Shown here: positions 1 through 6,354 of the stretch, one piece after another
How positions within the stretch are numbered: the stretch's first letter is position 1
How the letters are laid out: every line of letters starts with the position of its first letter
NCBI GenBank assembly: GCA_045652125.1
Contig: JAZRTT010000043.1
Location: 1 to 12,311, forward strand
Direction of reading: 5' to 3'
DNA from: Avoscillospira sp045652125
Lineage (GTDB): Bacteria; Bacillota; Clostridia; Oscillospirales; Oscillospiraceae
DNA: 12,311 bases
The notes under the pieces: model-generated
Seen by the model: only the letters and a program-made list of their open reading frames with translations
Databases searched by the model: none
What the model was told of the DNA's origin: nothing
Program-made: the position numbers and the translations under genes

Positions 1-1506
1 ACCATGGACATGGACCCCACTACCATCAAGGGCGTCTGGGGCTTCAACGGTACCGAGCGTCCCGGTGCTGTGTATCTGGCTGCTGTTCTGGCCGGCCACG
101 CACAGAAGGGTCTGCCCGCATTCGGCATCTACGGTCATGAACTGCAGGACCGCGATCAGGTCAGCCAGATTCCCGTAGATGTGAAGGAAAAGCTGCTGCG
201 CTTCGGTCGCGCCGCTGTTGCCGTTGCCACCATGCGCGGCAAGTCCTACCTGCAGATCGGCTCCCAGTGCATGGGTATCGCCGGCTCCATCATGGACCAG
301 GATATGATGGAAAGCTACTTCGGTATGCGTATTGAGTCCGTGGACGAGGTCGAAGTCCTGCGCCGCATGGAAGAAGGCATCTACAACGAGGAAGAGTTCC
401 AGAAGGCTCTGGCATGGACCAAAGAGCACTGCAGGGAAGGCCGCGATGACAACCCCGAAATGGTCAAGTTCACCGATGAGCAGAAAGAAAAGCAGTGGGA
501 ATTCACCGTTAAGATGTACTGCATCATCAAGGATCTGATGGCCGGCAACCCCAAGCTGGATGACAAGTTCGAAGAAGAGAAGGTCGGCCACAACGCCATT
601 GCCGGCGGCTTCCAGGGTCAGAGACAGTGGACCGACCATTGGCCCAACTGCGACTATCCCGAAGCTCTGCTCAGCTCCACCTTCGACTACGAAGGTGCCC
701 GCGAGCCCTATACCCTGGCTACCGAGAACGACATTCTCAACGGCATGGGTATGCTGATGATGCGTCTGCTGACCCATCGCGCCCAGATTTTCGCTGATGT
801 GCGTACCTACTGGTCCGGCGAAGCCACCGAGCGCGTTACCGGCTACAAGCTGGAAGGCAAGGCTGCTCAGTCCAACGGTATCATCCACCTGCTGAACTCC
901 GGCGCTGCCTGTCTGGATGCCTGCGGTGAGTGCACCGACGAAAACGGCAACGCCATCATGAAGAAGTGGTGGGAAGTCACCGACGAAGATATCAAGAAGA
1001 TGACCGACGCTACCGTTTGGTGCGAGGCCGGCTTTGACAACTTCCGCGGCGGCGGTTTCTCCTCCTCTTACACCACCCGTGCGGAAATGCCCGTTACCAT
1101 GATCCGTTTGAATCTGGTCAAGGGCCTGGGCCCCGTCCTGCAGATCGCAGAAGGCTGGACCGTTAAGCTGCCCGATGATGTTTCCGCCACTTTGATGGAA
1201 CGCACCAACCCCACCTGGCCCTGCACCTGGTTCGCACCTCGCTGCGACGGCAAGGAAGGTTCCCCCTTCAAGACTGCTTACGAAGTCATGATGAACTGGG
1301 GCGCCAACCATGGTGCCATCTCCTACGGTCACATCGGTGCCGATCTCATCACCATGTGCTCTATGCTCCGGATTCCCGTCTGCATGCACAATGTTCCCGA
1401 AGAGGACATCTACCGTCCCGCCGCATGGAACGCCTTCGGCATGGACAAGGAAGGCCAGGACTACCGTGCCTGTGCCACCTACGGCCCCCTGTACAAGTCC
1501 TTCTAA
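1..1506 (+). CDS. fucI: L-fucose isomerase, 5' end outside the window
   Basis: Interconverts L-fucose and L-fuculose, the first committed step of cytoplasmic L-fucose catabolism; some family members also act on D-arabinose. The visible part is about 501 codons and the frame is open through base 1. E. coli FucI is 591 residues, so roughly 95 N-terminal residues lie upstream and the ATG at 4 is internal, not a start. Counting from that ATG, the family blocks are VWGFNGTERPGAVYLAAVLA (11-30), VKEKLLRFGRA (60-70), ATEND with catalytic Glu241, FADVRTYW with Asp265, and GANHGAISYGH (433-443) with the metal-binding His. The Glu-to-Asp spacing of 24 equals that of E. coli E337 and D361. No inactivating change is seen. 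Codon use is strongly biased to C-ending and CTG/AAG codons, more than in the genes that follow, suggesting high expression. fucU follows after 88 bases. Confidence 0.96.
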   Translation, partial: TMDMDPTTIKGVWGFNGTERPGAVYLAAVLAGHAQKGLPAFGIYGHELQDRDQVSQIPVDVKEKLLRFGRAAVAVATMRGKSYLQIGSQCMGIAGSIMDQDMMESYFGMRIESVDEVEVLRRMEEGIYNEEEFQKALAWTKEHCREGRDDNPEMVKFTDEQKEKQWEFTVKMYCIIKDLMAGNPKLDDKFEEEKVGHNAIAGGFQGQRQWTDHWPNCDYPEALLSSTFDYEGAREPYTLATENDILNGMGMLMMRLLTHRAQIFADVRTYWSGEATERVTGYKLEGKAAQSNGIIHLLNSGAACLDACGECTDENGNAIMKKWWEVTDEDIKKMTDATVWCEAGFDNFRGGGFSSSYTTRAEMPVTMIRLNLVKGLGPVLQIAEGWTVKLPDDVSATLMERTNPTWPCTWFAPRCDGKEGSPFKTAYEVMMNWGANHGAISYGHIGADLITMCSMLRIPVCMHNVPEEDIYRPAAWNAFGMDKEGQDYRACATYGPLYKSF

Positions 1507-1521
1507 TTTATCTGCCGCTAC

Positions 1522-1553
1522 GTCATGCCAAGGGCAAAAGCCCTTGGCATGAC
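1522..1553 (+). terminator. Perfect 14-bp hairpin between fucI and fucU, attenuator or mRNA-end structure
   Basis: GTCATGCCAAGGGC at 1522-1535 is an exact inverted repeat of 1540-1553, with an AAAA loop. It lies 15 bases after the fucI stop. The following bases are CTTGAATTGT rather than a run of T, so it is not a textbook intrinsic terminator. It could terminate partly, or protect the 3' end of the fucI message and so let fucI be made in excess over fucU. No promoter is evident between it and fucU, which favours partial read-through. Confidence 0.6.
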
Positions 1554-1594
1554 TTGAATTGTACCAACATTTTGATGCAGAAAGGAGCATTCCC

Positions 1595-2041
1595 ATGCTG
1601 AAAAACATCCCCCCTATCCTCTCTCCGGAACTCCTGAAAGTTTTGTCTGAGATGGGACATTCCGACCGTATCTGCCTGGGCGACGGCAATTTCCCCGGTG
1701 CCCGGATGGCCAAGGCCAAAAACGCCATTTTCCTTCGTGCAGACGGACATGGTATCCCCGAACTGTTGGAGGCTATTTTACAGGTCATCCCTCTGGACAC
1801 TTATGTGGATACTCCCGCTATGATCATGGAAGTCGGCGAACAGGACAAGGGTCTGGATATCCCCATTTGGAATACTTATAAACAAATCGTTGCCAAACAC
1901 GACGACCGCGGCGAAAAAGCTGTGGGTCAATACGAGCGCTTCCGCTTTTATGATGAAGCGCAGGACTGCTATTGTATCGTCCAGACCGGCGAAACAGAAA
2001 TTTACGCCAATTTGATTCTTCAGAAAGGCGTGATCAAATAA
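1595..2041 (+). CDS. fucU: L-fucose mutarotase (RbsD/FucU family)
   Basis: Interconverts the alpha and beta anomers of L-fucose so that the form produced by hydrolysis or import can be used by the isomerase. The 148-residue product is close to the 140 residues of E. coli FucU and starts alike (MLKNIPPILSPELLKVLSEM). The start at 1595 is chosen because AAAGGAG (1581-1587) lies 7 bases upstream and the family N-terminus begins there; an in-frame ATG 12 codons earlier lacks both. Visible active-site elements are His22 in MGHSDR, Asp30 in GDGNFP, the RFRFYDEA segment (115-122), and GETEIYANLIL (132-142) with Tyr137. E. coli has SDAHFP where this protein has GDGNFP, so one His is replaced by Asn while the Asp is kept. 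It follows fucI, and its stop overlaps the start of the downstream carrier by one base. Confidence 0.93.
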   Translation: MLKNIPPILSPELLKVLSEMGHSDRICLGDGNFPGARMAKAKNAIFLRADGHGIPELLEAILQVIPLDTYVDTPAMIMEVGEQDKGLDIPIWNTYKQIVAKHDDRGEKAVGQYERFRFYDEAQDCYCIVQTGETEIYANLILQKGVIK

Positions 2042-2952
2042 TGGCCACTGTCATTCGCGTGTTGGGAACAGCACTTCCGGTACTGGCAGCACTTCTGTTG
2101 GGCATATTTTGCCGTGAAAAACGCTTCCTTACACAAGACGGCATAGAGACACTAAAAAAGGTGGTTGTCAACCTGACCCTGCCTTTTGTGCTGGTGGATG
2201 CGTTTGCCACCGCTCAATACAGTACGCAGACATTGATCCAGCCGATCTTGGTCTTTTTGCTGTGCTGTGCCGGATTGGTTCTGGGCCGGCTTTTATCCAA
2301 GCTCCTTCGGCTGCCGGGCCGCCTGCCCCCCTACCTGTGCGGCGGCTTTGAAGCCGGCATGCTCGGCTATGCTCTTTTTGTTCTGCTGTATCCCAATGAC
2401 GGAACCGCGCAGTTCGCGATTTTGGATCTGGGTCAAACCCTGTTTGTCTTTACCCTCTACAAAGGTCTGCTCTCCGGTAAAGGCAGCGGCAAAGACATGG
2501 TCAAAGACATCCTTGTTTCTCCCATCATCTGGGCCATCTGTGCCGGCGTTATATTAGGCGCAACCGGGCTTTATCAAGCTATGGGCCGTTGGACTGAGGT
2601 TCTCCACGCTTTGACTTCTTTCCTCTCCGCCCCTACCGGAATGCTGATTCTTTTGGCAATAGGCTACGATCTGGTTTTGAAGCAGATCAAGTGGAAAGAA
2701 ACCGCCCGTTATATCATTTTGCGGCTGGTCGCCATGGCCATCCTTCTGGCGGTGCTGATCGGAATCAACCGCACCCTGTTGGGCGGGATCATTCATGAAG
2801 GTGCTGCAACGCTGATGTTCCTGCTTCCACCTCCTTACGTACTGCCCATTTTTGCCCACGATCCCGATCAGAGAACTGCCATTTCCTCGGCATTGTCTGC
2901 TCTGACGCTGGTATCACTTATCCTCTTTGCCGTTATGACGGCACTGGTATAA
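2041..2952 (+). CDS. AEC-family (auxin efflux carrier-like) membrane transporter
   Basis: A 303-residue hydrophobic protein with about ten membrane segments in two halves split by a short hydrophilic stretch near residues 143-152 (LLSGKGSGKDMVKD region), the architecture of bacterial AEC/PIN-like carriers. Family-like features are NLTLPFVL (44-51), GGFEAGMLGYALF (101-113) and a closing ALTLVSLILFAVM segment. AEC carriers move organic anions such as malate or lactate by secondary transport; the cargo here cannot be read from sequence. The ATG at 2041 is chosen because it overlaps the fucU stop (TAATG), a coupling arrangement; the longer open frame back to 1972 runs inside fucU and is hydrophilic. 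Only a weak AAAGGCG precedes the start, so translation probably depends on ribosomes finishing fucU. The link to fucose genes suggests, but does not prove, a role in exporting a fucose fermentation product or taking up a related acid. Confidence 0.88.
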   Translation: MATVIRVLGTALPVLAALLLGIFCREKRFLTQDGIETLKKVVVNLTLPFVLVDAFATAQYSTQTLIQPILVFLLCCAGLVLGRLLSKLLRLPGRLPPYLCGGFEAGMLGYALFVLLYPNDGTAQFAILDLGQTLFVFTLYKGLLSGKGSGKDMVKDILVSPIIWAICAGVILGATGLYQAMGRWTEVLHALTSFLSAPTGMLILLAIGYDLVLKQIKWKETARYIILRLVAMAILLAVLIGINRTLLGGIIHEGAATLMFLLPPPYVLPIFAHDPDQRTAISSALSALTLVSLILFAVMTALV

Positions 2953-2995
2953 AAAAGCAGATCCCACCGGTGTCCCGGTGGGATCTGCTTTTTTT
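2952..2995 (+). terminator. Intrinsic terminator of the fucose unit
   Basis: A 19-bp arm at 2952-2970 (core GCAGATCCCACCGG) pairs with 2975-2993 across a TGTC loop and ends in a run of seven T (2989-2995). It begins inside the stop codon of the AEC carrier. The A-run on the left arm would give a U-run on the other strand too, but no minus-strand gene ends here, so its role is for plus-strand transcription. Confidence 0.93.
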
Positions 2996-3003
2996 GGCAG
3001 GGG

Positions 3004-3032
3004 TTGCATTCCATTGGTTTACCTATTATAAT
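3004..3032 (+). promoter_or_regulatory. Promoter of the metal ABC importer operon, sigma-A type
   Basis: TTGCAT (3004-3009), a 17-base spacer and a consensus TATAAT (3027-3032) lie between the fucose-unit terminator and znuA. Transcription would start near 3039, giving a leader of about 30 bases. Confidence 0.75.
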
Positions 3033-3037
3033 ATAGG
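3022..3037. promoter_or_regulatory. Candidate operator: near-palindrome over the -10 box
   Basis: CCTATTATAATATAGG matches its own reverse complement at 12 of 16 positions, with CCTAT and ATAGG arms, and covers the -10 element of the importer promoter. Such a site could bind a metal-sensing repressor (Zur, MntR or AdcR type). It does not match a motif I can name with confidence, and AT-rich -10 regions produce chance palindromes. The ATAGGAC half recurs 21 bases downstream (3054-3060), where it also serves as ribosome binding site. Confidence 0.3.
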
Positions 3038-3068
3038 ACAAAATCATATACACATAGGACTGATAGAT

Positions 3069-3947
3069 TTGCGTTACATCCGATTATTTTTCCTGCTTTT
3101 GGCCTTTATTTTTCTGACAGGCTGTACTGCCGGAGAAATGCCCGATGCCCAAATAGCCGCAACCACCGGGCCCGTTTCGCAATTTGCCCAAACCATTGCA
3201 GAAGGAACCCCAATCACCGTTTCGCAGGTCATTTCTGACAACGTTTCCTGTCTGCACGACTATTCCCTCTCTGTGGCCCAAATGACGATTCTGGAGCAAA
3301 GTGAACTGGTACTGCTCTCCGGCGTAGGACTGGAAGCCTTTATGGCAGACATGACAGCTGAAAAAAACACCGCAGACTGCTCTCAGGGAATAGAGCTTCT
3401 TCCCATGCGGGGGCATGAGGGGCATAGCCACCAAGACCACGATCACGGTCACTATGACCCCCATATTTGGCTGTCTCCGAAAAATGCCCAAATCATAGCT
3501 GAGAACATCTGTACCGCTCTGACCGCATATGCCCCGGACTATGCAGGCACATTCCGGGCAAATACCGATGTTCTTCAGACCCGGCTGGCTCAGCTGCAGG
3601 CAGACGGACAAGCCGCGTTGAAGAATCTCTCCTGCCGAAAACTTATTACTTTCCACGATGGTTTTGCCTATCTGGCACAGAGCTTTGATTTGGAAATTCT
3701 GGAAACCATTGAAGAAGAAAGCGGCTCGCAGATCTCGGCAAAAGAGCTGATTCACCTGGCAGAACTGACAGAACGCCACCATTTGCCTGCTGTCTTTACA
3801 GAAAAAAACGGGTCTGTATCCGCCGCCTCAGTTATCTGCGCCGAAACCGGTGTAAAATCCTATCCGCTGGATATGGCTATGGGCGGCAGCAATTATTTTA
3901 CAGCTATGGAGTCCAACATTCGCGTTCTGAAGGAGGCACTGCAATGA
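3069..3947 (+). CDS. znuA: Zinc-type ABC transporter substrate-binding lipoprotein (ZnuA/AdcA-like)
   Basis: Captures a divalent metal, most likely zinc, outside the membrane and hands it to the permease. The start is a TTG at 3069: it lies 8 bases after AGGAC (3056-3060) and gives a compact lipoprotein signal, MRYIRLFFLLLAFIFLTGC, with lipid-modified Cys19. The longer frame from an ATG at 2970 starts inside the terminator hairpin and precedes the promoter, so it is rejected. The 292-residue cluster A-1 type protein shows the expected metal ligands: His63 in SCLHDYS, His132 in DPHIWLSP, His186 in FHDGFAYLA and Asp258 in PLDMAMGG. Between the first two is a His-rich loop (residues 116-128) typical of zinc binders. 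At 292 residues it is close to ZnuA length and lacks the C-terminal ZinT domain of AdcA. It is the first gene of the operon and overlaps the ATPase gene by 4 bases. Confidence 0.93.
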   Translation: MRYIRLFFLLLAFIFLTGCTAGEMPDAQIAATTGPVSQFAQTIAEGTPITVSQVISDNVSCLHDYSLSVAQMTILEQSELVLLSGVGLEAFMADMTAEKNTADCSQGIELLPMRGHEGHSHQDHDHGHYDPHIWLSPKNAQIIAENICTALTAYAPDYAGTFRANTDVLQTRLAQLQADGQAALKNLSCRKLITFHDGFAYLAQSFDLEILETIEEESGSQISAKELIHLAELTERHHLPAVFTEKNGSVSAASVICAETGVKSYPLDMAMGGSNYFTAMESNIRVLKEALQ

Positions 3948-4699
3948 CACATCTGCACCCCCACAACGGCAGTTGTCAAAATGCCTGTTGTCTGAAAATT
4001 GAACATCTGGGCGTGCAGTTCGGCAATGAGGTGGTTTTGGAGGACATTAACCTCCATATGCATTGCGGACAAATGGTCGCACTGATCGGCCCCAATGGGG
4101 CAGGTAAAACCACCCTGATCAACGCCATTCTCGGCCAGCAGGACTATACCGGTCAAATTGTCTTTTCCCCGGCGGATGGCGGTACGGAAAAACTCCGGAT
4201 CGGCTATGTCCCCCAAAATCCCGGTTTTTCCAAAGGAGAACCCATCAGCGTTTTGGACCTGTTTTGCTGCGCCCTGTCCCATCGCCCGGTCTTTTTACCC
4301 GTTGGGAAGACCTTTCGCCGGCGGGTGCTGGAATGTCTTGCCCGTGTCCATGAAGAATCCCTCGTAGACCGCAGAGTGGGAGATTTGTCCGGCGGAGAAG
4401 TGCAGCGGGTGCTTTTGGCATTGGCTTTGGAGCCCATGCCCCATATCCTCGTTTTGGACGAACCCCTTTCCGGCGTAGATGTAGAAGGCATGGACCTGCT
4501 GATGCAAATGCTCGATGAGATTCGAAAAACCTATGACCTGTCCATTCTTATGACCACCCACGATTTCTCCATGCTGGAGCGTTATTGTGACCGTGTCGTT
4601 CTCATTTCCCAAAAAATACTAAAAAAAGGCACGCCCTTTGATGTCCTGTCTTCTCAGGCGTTTTTGGACGCCTTTCACATGGGAGGTGGCCGGGAATGA
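3944..4699 (+). CDS. znuC: Zinc-type ABC transporter ATP-binding protein (ZnuC/AdcC-like)
   Basis: Cytoplasmic ATPase that powers metal import with the neighbouring permease and lipoprotein. All nucleotide-binding motifs are intact in 251 residues: Walker A GPNGAGKT (49-56), Q-loop Gln91 in YVPQNPGF, signature LSGGEVQR (148-155), Walker B ILVLDEP with Asp172 and Glu173, and the H-loop His206 in MTTHDF. The start overlaps the znuA stop as ATGA, and the bases before it (AAGGAGG at 3929-3935) serve as binding site inside znuA. The first 16 residues are unusual: three His (3, 5, 7) and three Cys (11, 15, 16) precede the usual KIEHLGVQF beta strand, a possible metal-binding tail. Substrate cannot be fixed from the ATPase alone; the His-rich partner makes zinc more likely than manganese. 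Confidence 0.95.
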   Translation: MTHLHPHNGSCQNACCLKIEHLGVQFGNEVVLEDINLHMHCGQMVALIGPNGAGKTTLINAILGQQDYTGQIVFSPADGGTEKLRIGYVPQNPGFSKGEPISVLDLFCCALSHRPVFLPVGKTFRRRVLECLARVHEESLVDRRVGDLSGGEVQRVLLALALEPMPHILVLDEPLSGVDVEGMDLLMQMLDEIRKTYDLSILMTTHDFSMLERYCDRVVLISQKILKKGTPFDVLSSQAFLDAFHMGGGRE

Positions 4700-5529
4700 G
4701 TCTTTGGTATGCATTCTGTGATTTGCTGCCGATCGGGTGGCTGTCCATGAACTTTATGAAAAATGCCCTGTTGGCGGTTTTGGTCATGTCCCCTCTGTTC
4801 GGCCTTTTATCCACCATGATCGTAACCGGAAAAATGAGTTTTTTCTCCGATGCTTTGGGGCATTCCGGCTTTACGGGAATTGCCATCGGCGTTTTGTGCG
4901 GGGCTGTGTTTCCCATCGGTTGGGCTGTGGCTCTGGCAGTGGCGTTTGCCCTGCTGTTCTCCTTTGTCCAAAGCCGAACCAGCCAGGCCAATGAAACCAT
5001 CATCAGCGTCTTTTCTTCTACAGCGGTGGCTTTGGGAATCTTTATTGCTACCATGAACGGGAGCAGTTTCACCAAGTTTAACCAGTATCTTATCGGCGAT
5101 ATTCTTTCCGTAACCCCGCAGGAGATCGGTCTTTTGTTCCTGATATTCATGCTGGCACTGATTCTGTGGCTGCTGGCATCCAATCGTTTGGTCCTCACTA
5201 CCGTACATCCCCAGCTTGCTTCTTCCCGCGGCATTCCCATCCGCGGTTTTGAAACGCTTTTTACCGTCTCCGTTGCTGTGGTAGTGACCCTCTCTATGAG
5301 TTGGGTGGGTCTCATGGTAGTCAATTCCCTGTTGGTCCTGCCGGCGGCGGCTGCCCGGAATATTGCCAGAAATCTGCGGCAGTATCACCTTTTTTCCATT
5401 TTATTTGCCCTTTTATCCGGCATTGCTGGTCTTGTGACCAGTTTCTATCTGGGTTCTTCTACAGGTGCGGTCATCAGTTTGTATTTGGCACTGCTGTTTA
5501 TCATCACCTTCTGCTGCCGTAAAAAATAA
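4696..5529 (+). CDS. znuB: Zinc-type ABC transporter permease (ZnuB/AdcB-like)
   Basis: Membrane channel subunit of the metal importer, family ABC-3. The 277-residue protein has about eight hydrophobic segments. Family marks are SDALGHSGFTGIAIG (51-65), the YLIGDIL segment (131-137) and the WVGLMVVNSLLVLPAAAARN stretch (203-222). It ends with a short basic cytoplasmic tail, CCRKK. The ATG at 4696 overlaps the znuC stop (ATGA) and is preceded by GGGAGGTGG (4681-4689), so all three subunits should be made in step. No terminator with a T-run follows. Confidence 0.94.
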   Translation: MSLWYAFCDLLPIGWLSMNFMKNALLAVLVMSPLFGLLSTMIVTGKMSFFSDALGHSGFTGIAIGVLCGAVFPIGWAVALAVAFALLFSFVQSRTSQANETIISVFSSTAVALGIFIATMNGSSFTKFNQYLIGDILSVTPQEIGLLFLIFMLALILWLLASNRLVLTTVHPQLASSRGIPIRGFETLFTVSVAVVVTLSMSWVGLMVVNSLLVLPAAAARNIARNLRQYHLFSILFALLSGIAGLVTSFYLGSSTGAVISLYLALLFIITFCCRKK

Positions 5530-5535
5530 TCGCGA

Positions 5536-5565
5536 GCCGGTTTCTTCATGACCCATTCAACCGGC
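5536..5565 (+). other. Weak inverted repeat between znuB and yesL
   Basis: GCCGGTT (5536-5542) pairs with AACCGGC (5559-5565) around a 16-base loop, with no T-run. It is the only structure seen in the 73-base gap. Nothing resembling a promoter is visible there, so read-through from the importer operon into the next gene is likely. Confidence 0.3.
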
Positions 5566-5602
5566 ATCTGAACTATCGCAATCAACCAAAGGAGGTCTTT
5601 TC

Positions 5603-6259
5603 ATGCACAATCTATTCAGCAGTGATTCCAAAACCATCCGTTTCCTTAACAAAATGTCAGATATGATCATCCTCAATCTGTTGACCATTTTATGCAGTAT
5701 TCCTATTTTCACCATTGGTGCTGCCGTAACAGCCCTATATGATGTCGTGTGGCGGCTGCAGCAGGAGGAAGAAGGGAAACTCCTTCGCACGTTCTTTCTT
5801 GCATTCCGCTCCAATTTTAAGCGGTCCACCCTTTTGTGGCTTATTTTCCTGCCCATAGGAGCCATTCTCCTGTGGAACCTCAATTCTGCCTTTGCCGCCG
5901 ATGACAATCTTATGGTTACCATCTTCTCCCTGTTCGGCGTAGTCTGGTGGGCCTTTTCCGTATCCTGGGTATTCCCCCTGCAGTCCCGGTTTGAGAACAC
6001 CTTTTGGGGCACATTCAAGAACAGCCTCCTGTTCCCTATGGCATACGTTCCCCATACTTTGGCCATGGCCGTCATCAATATGCTCCCCTGGGTCCTGATT
6101 CTGTCTCAGGATACCAATGCCATTGTTCTGTTTTATAAGTGCGGTATGATCTGGCTGATCATTTATTTTTCTGTGGCAGCACATCTTAATCTGAAACTGA
6201 TGAACAAGTTTTTTGACCGTGCCTTCGCAGAAGCCGACCAAAAGCAGATCGAGGGGTAA
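5603..6259 (+). CDS. YesL-like membrane protein (DUF624 family)
   Basis: A 218-residue integral membrane protein with around five hydrophobic segments (near residues 20-48, 75-95, 103-125, 139-168 and 172-195). The N-terminal block ILCSIPIFTIGAAVTALYDV (29-48) is the hallmark of the DUF624/YesL family, whose biochemical role is not established; in Bacillus and clostridia such genes often lie beside sugar transport and glycosidase genes. Here the upstream neighbour is the metal importer, and the family offers no reason for that pairing. The start is supported by AAAGGAGGT (5588-5596), one of the strongest ribosome binding sites in the window. The gene ends at the shared terminator at 6258-6299. 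Confidence 0.82.
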   Translation: MHNLFSSDSKTIRFLNKMSDMIILNLLTILCSIPIFTIGAAVTALYDVVWRLQQEEEGKLLRTFFLAFRSNFKRSTLLWLIFLPIGAILLWNLNSAFAADDNLMVTIFSLFGVVWWAFSVSWVFPLQSRFENTFWGTFKNSLLFPMAYVPHTLAMAVINMLPWVLILSQDTNAIVLFYKCGMIWLIIYFSVAAHLNLKLMNKFFDRAFAEADQKQIEG

Positions 6260-6299
6260 ATAAAAAGATGTCATCCAAAAGGATGACATCTTTTTATTT
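6258..6299. terminator. Bidirectional intrinsic terminator between converging units
   Basis: An exact 19-bp inverted repeat (6258-6276 and 6281-6299) with an AAAA loop; the core is GATGTCATCC and its complement, flanked by A-runs on the left and T-runs on the right. Both strands therefore read hairpin plus U-run. It begins in the stop codon of the YesL-like gene and ends 55 bases beyond the obgE stop, so it can end both messages. Confidence 0.93.
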
Positions 6300-6354
6300 G
6301 CAGCCGGTTCACCCCGGAACGCAATCCCATGGGATCTTCATGGTTTTCTCTTTT

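Noticed and set aside
2970..3068. Upstream start for znuA at the ATG at 2970
   Set aside because: It lies inside the fucose-unit terminator and upstream of the znuA promoter; starting there would bury the lipoprotein signal 33 residues in.
3084..3782. A 232-codon open frame on the minus strand inside znuA
   Set aside because: Antisense shadow; znuA has a lipoprotein signal and all metal ligands, while the antisense frame shows no family pattern and no ribosome binding site.
4602..5324. A 240-codon open frame on the minus strand inside znuB
   Set aside because: Antisense to a clear ABC-3 permease; composition is that of a complement of membrane codons, with no recognisable domain.
6324..6335. 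Perfect 12-bp palindrome ATCCCATGGGAT
   Set aside because: It sits in the untranslated tail after obgE, close to the shared terminator and away from any promoter, and a single short palindrome of this size can occur by chance.
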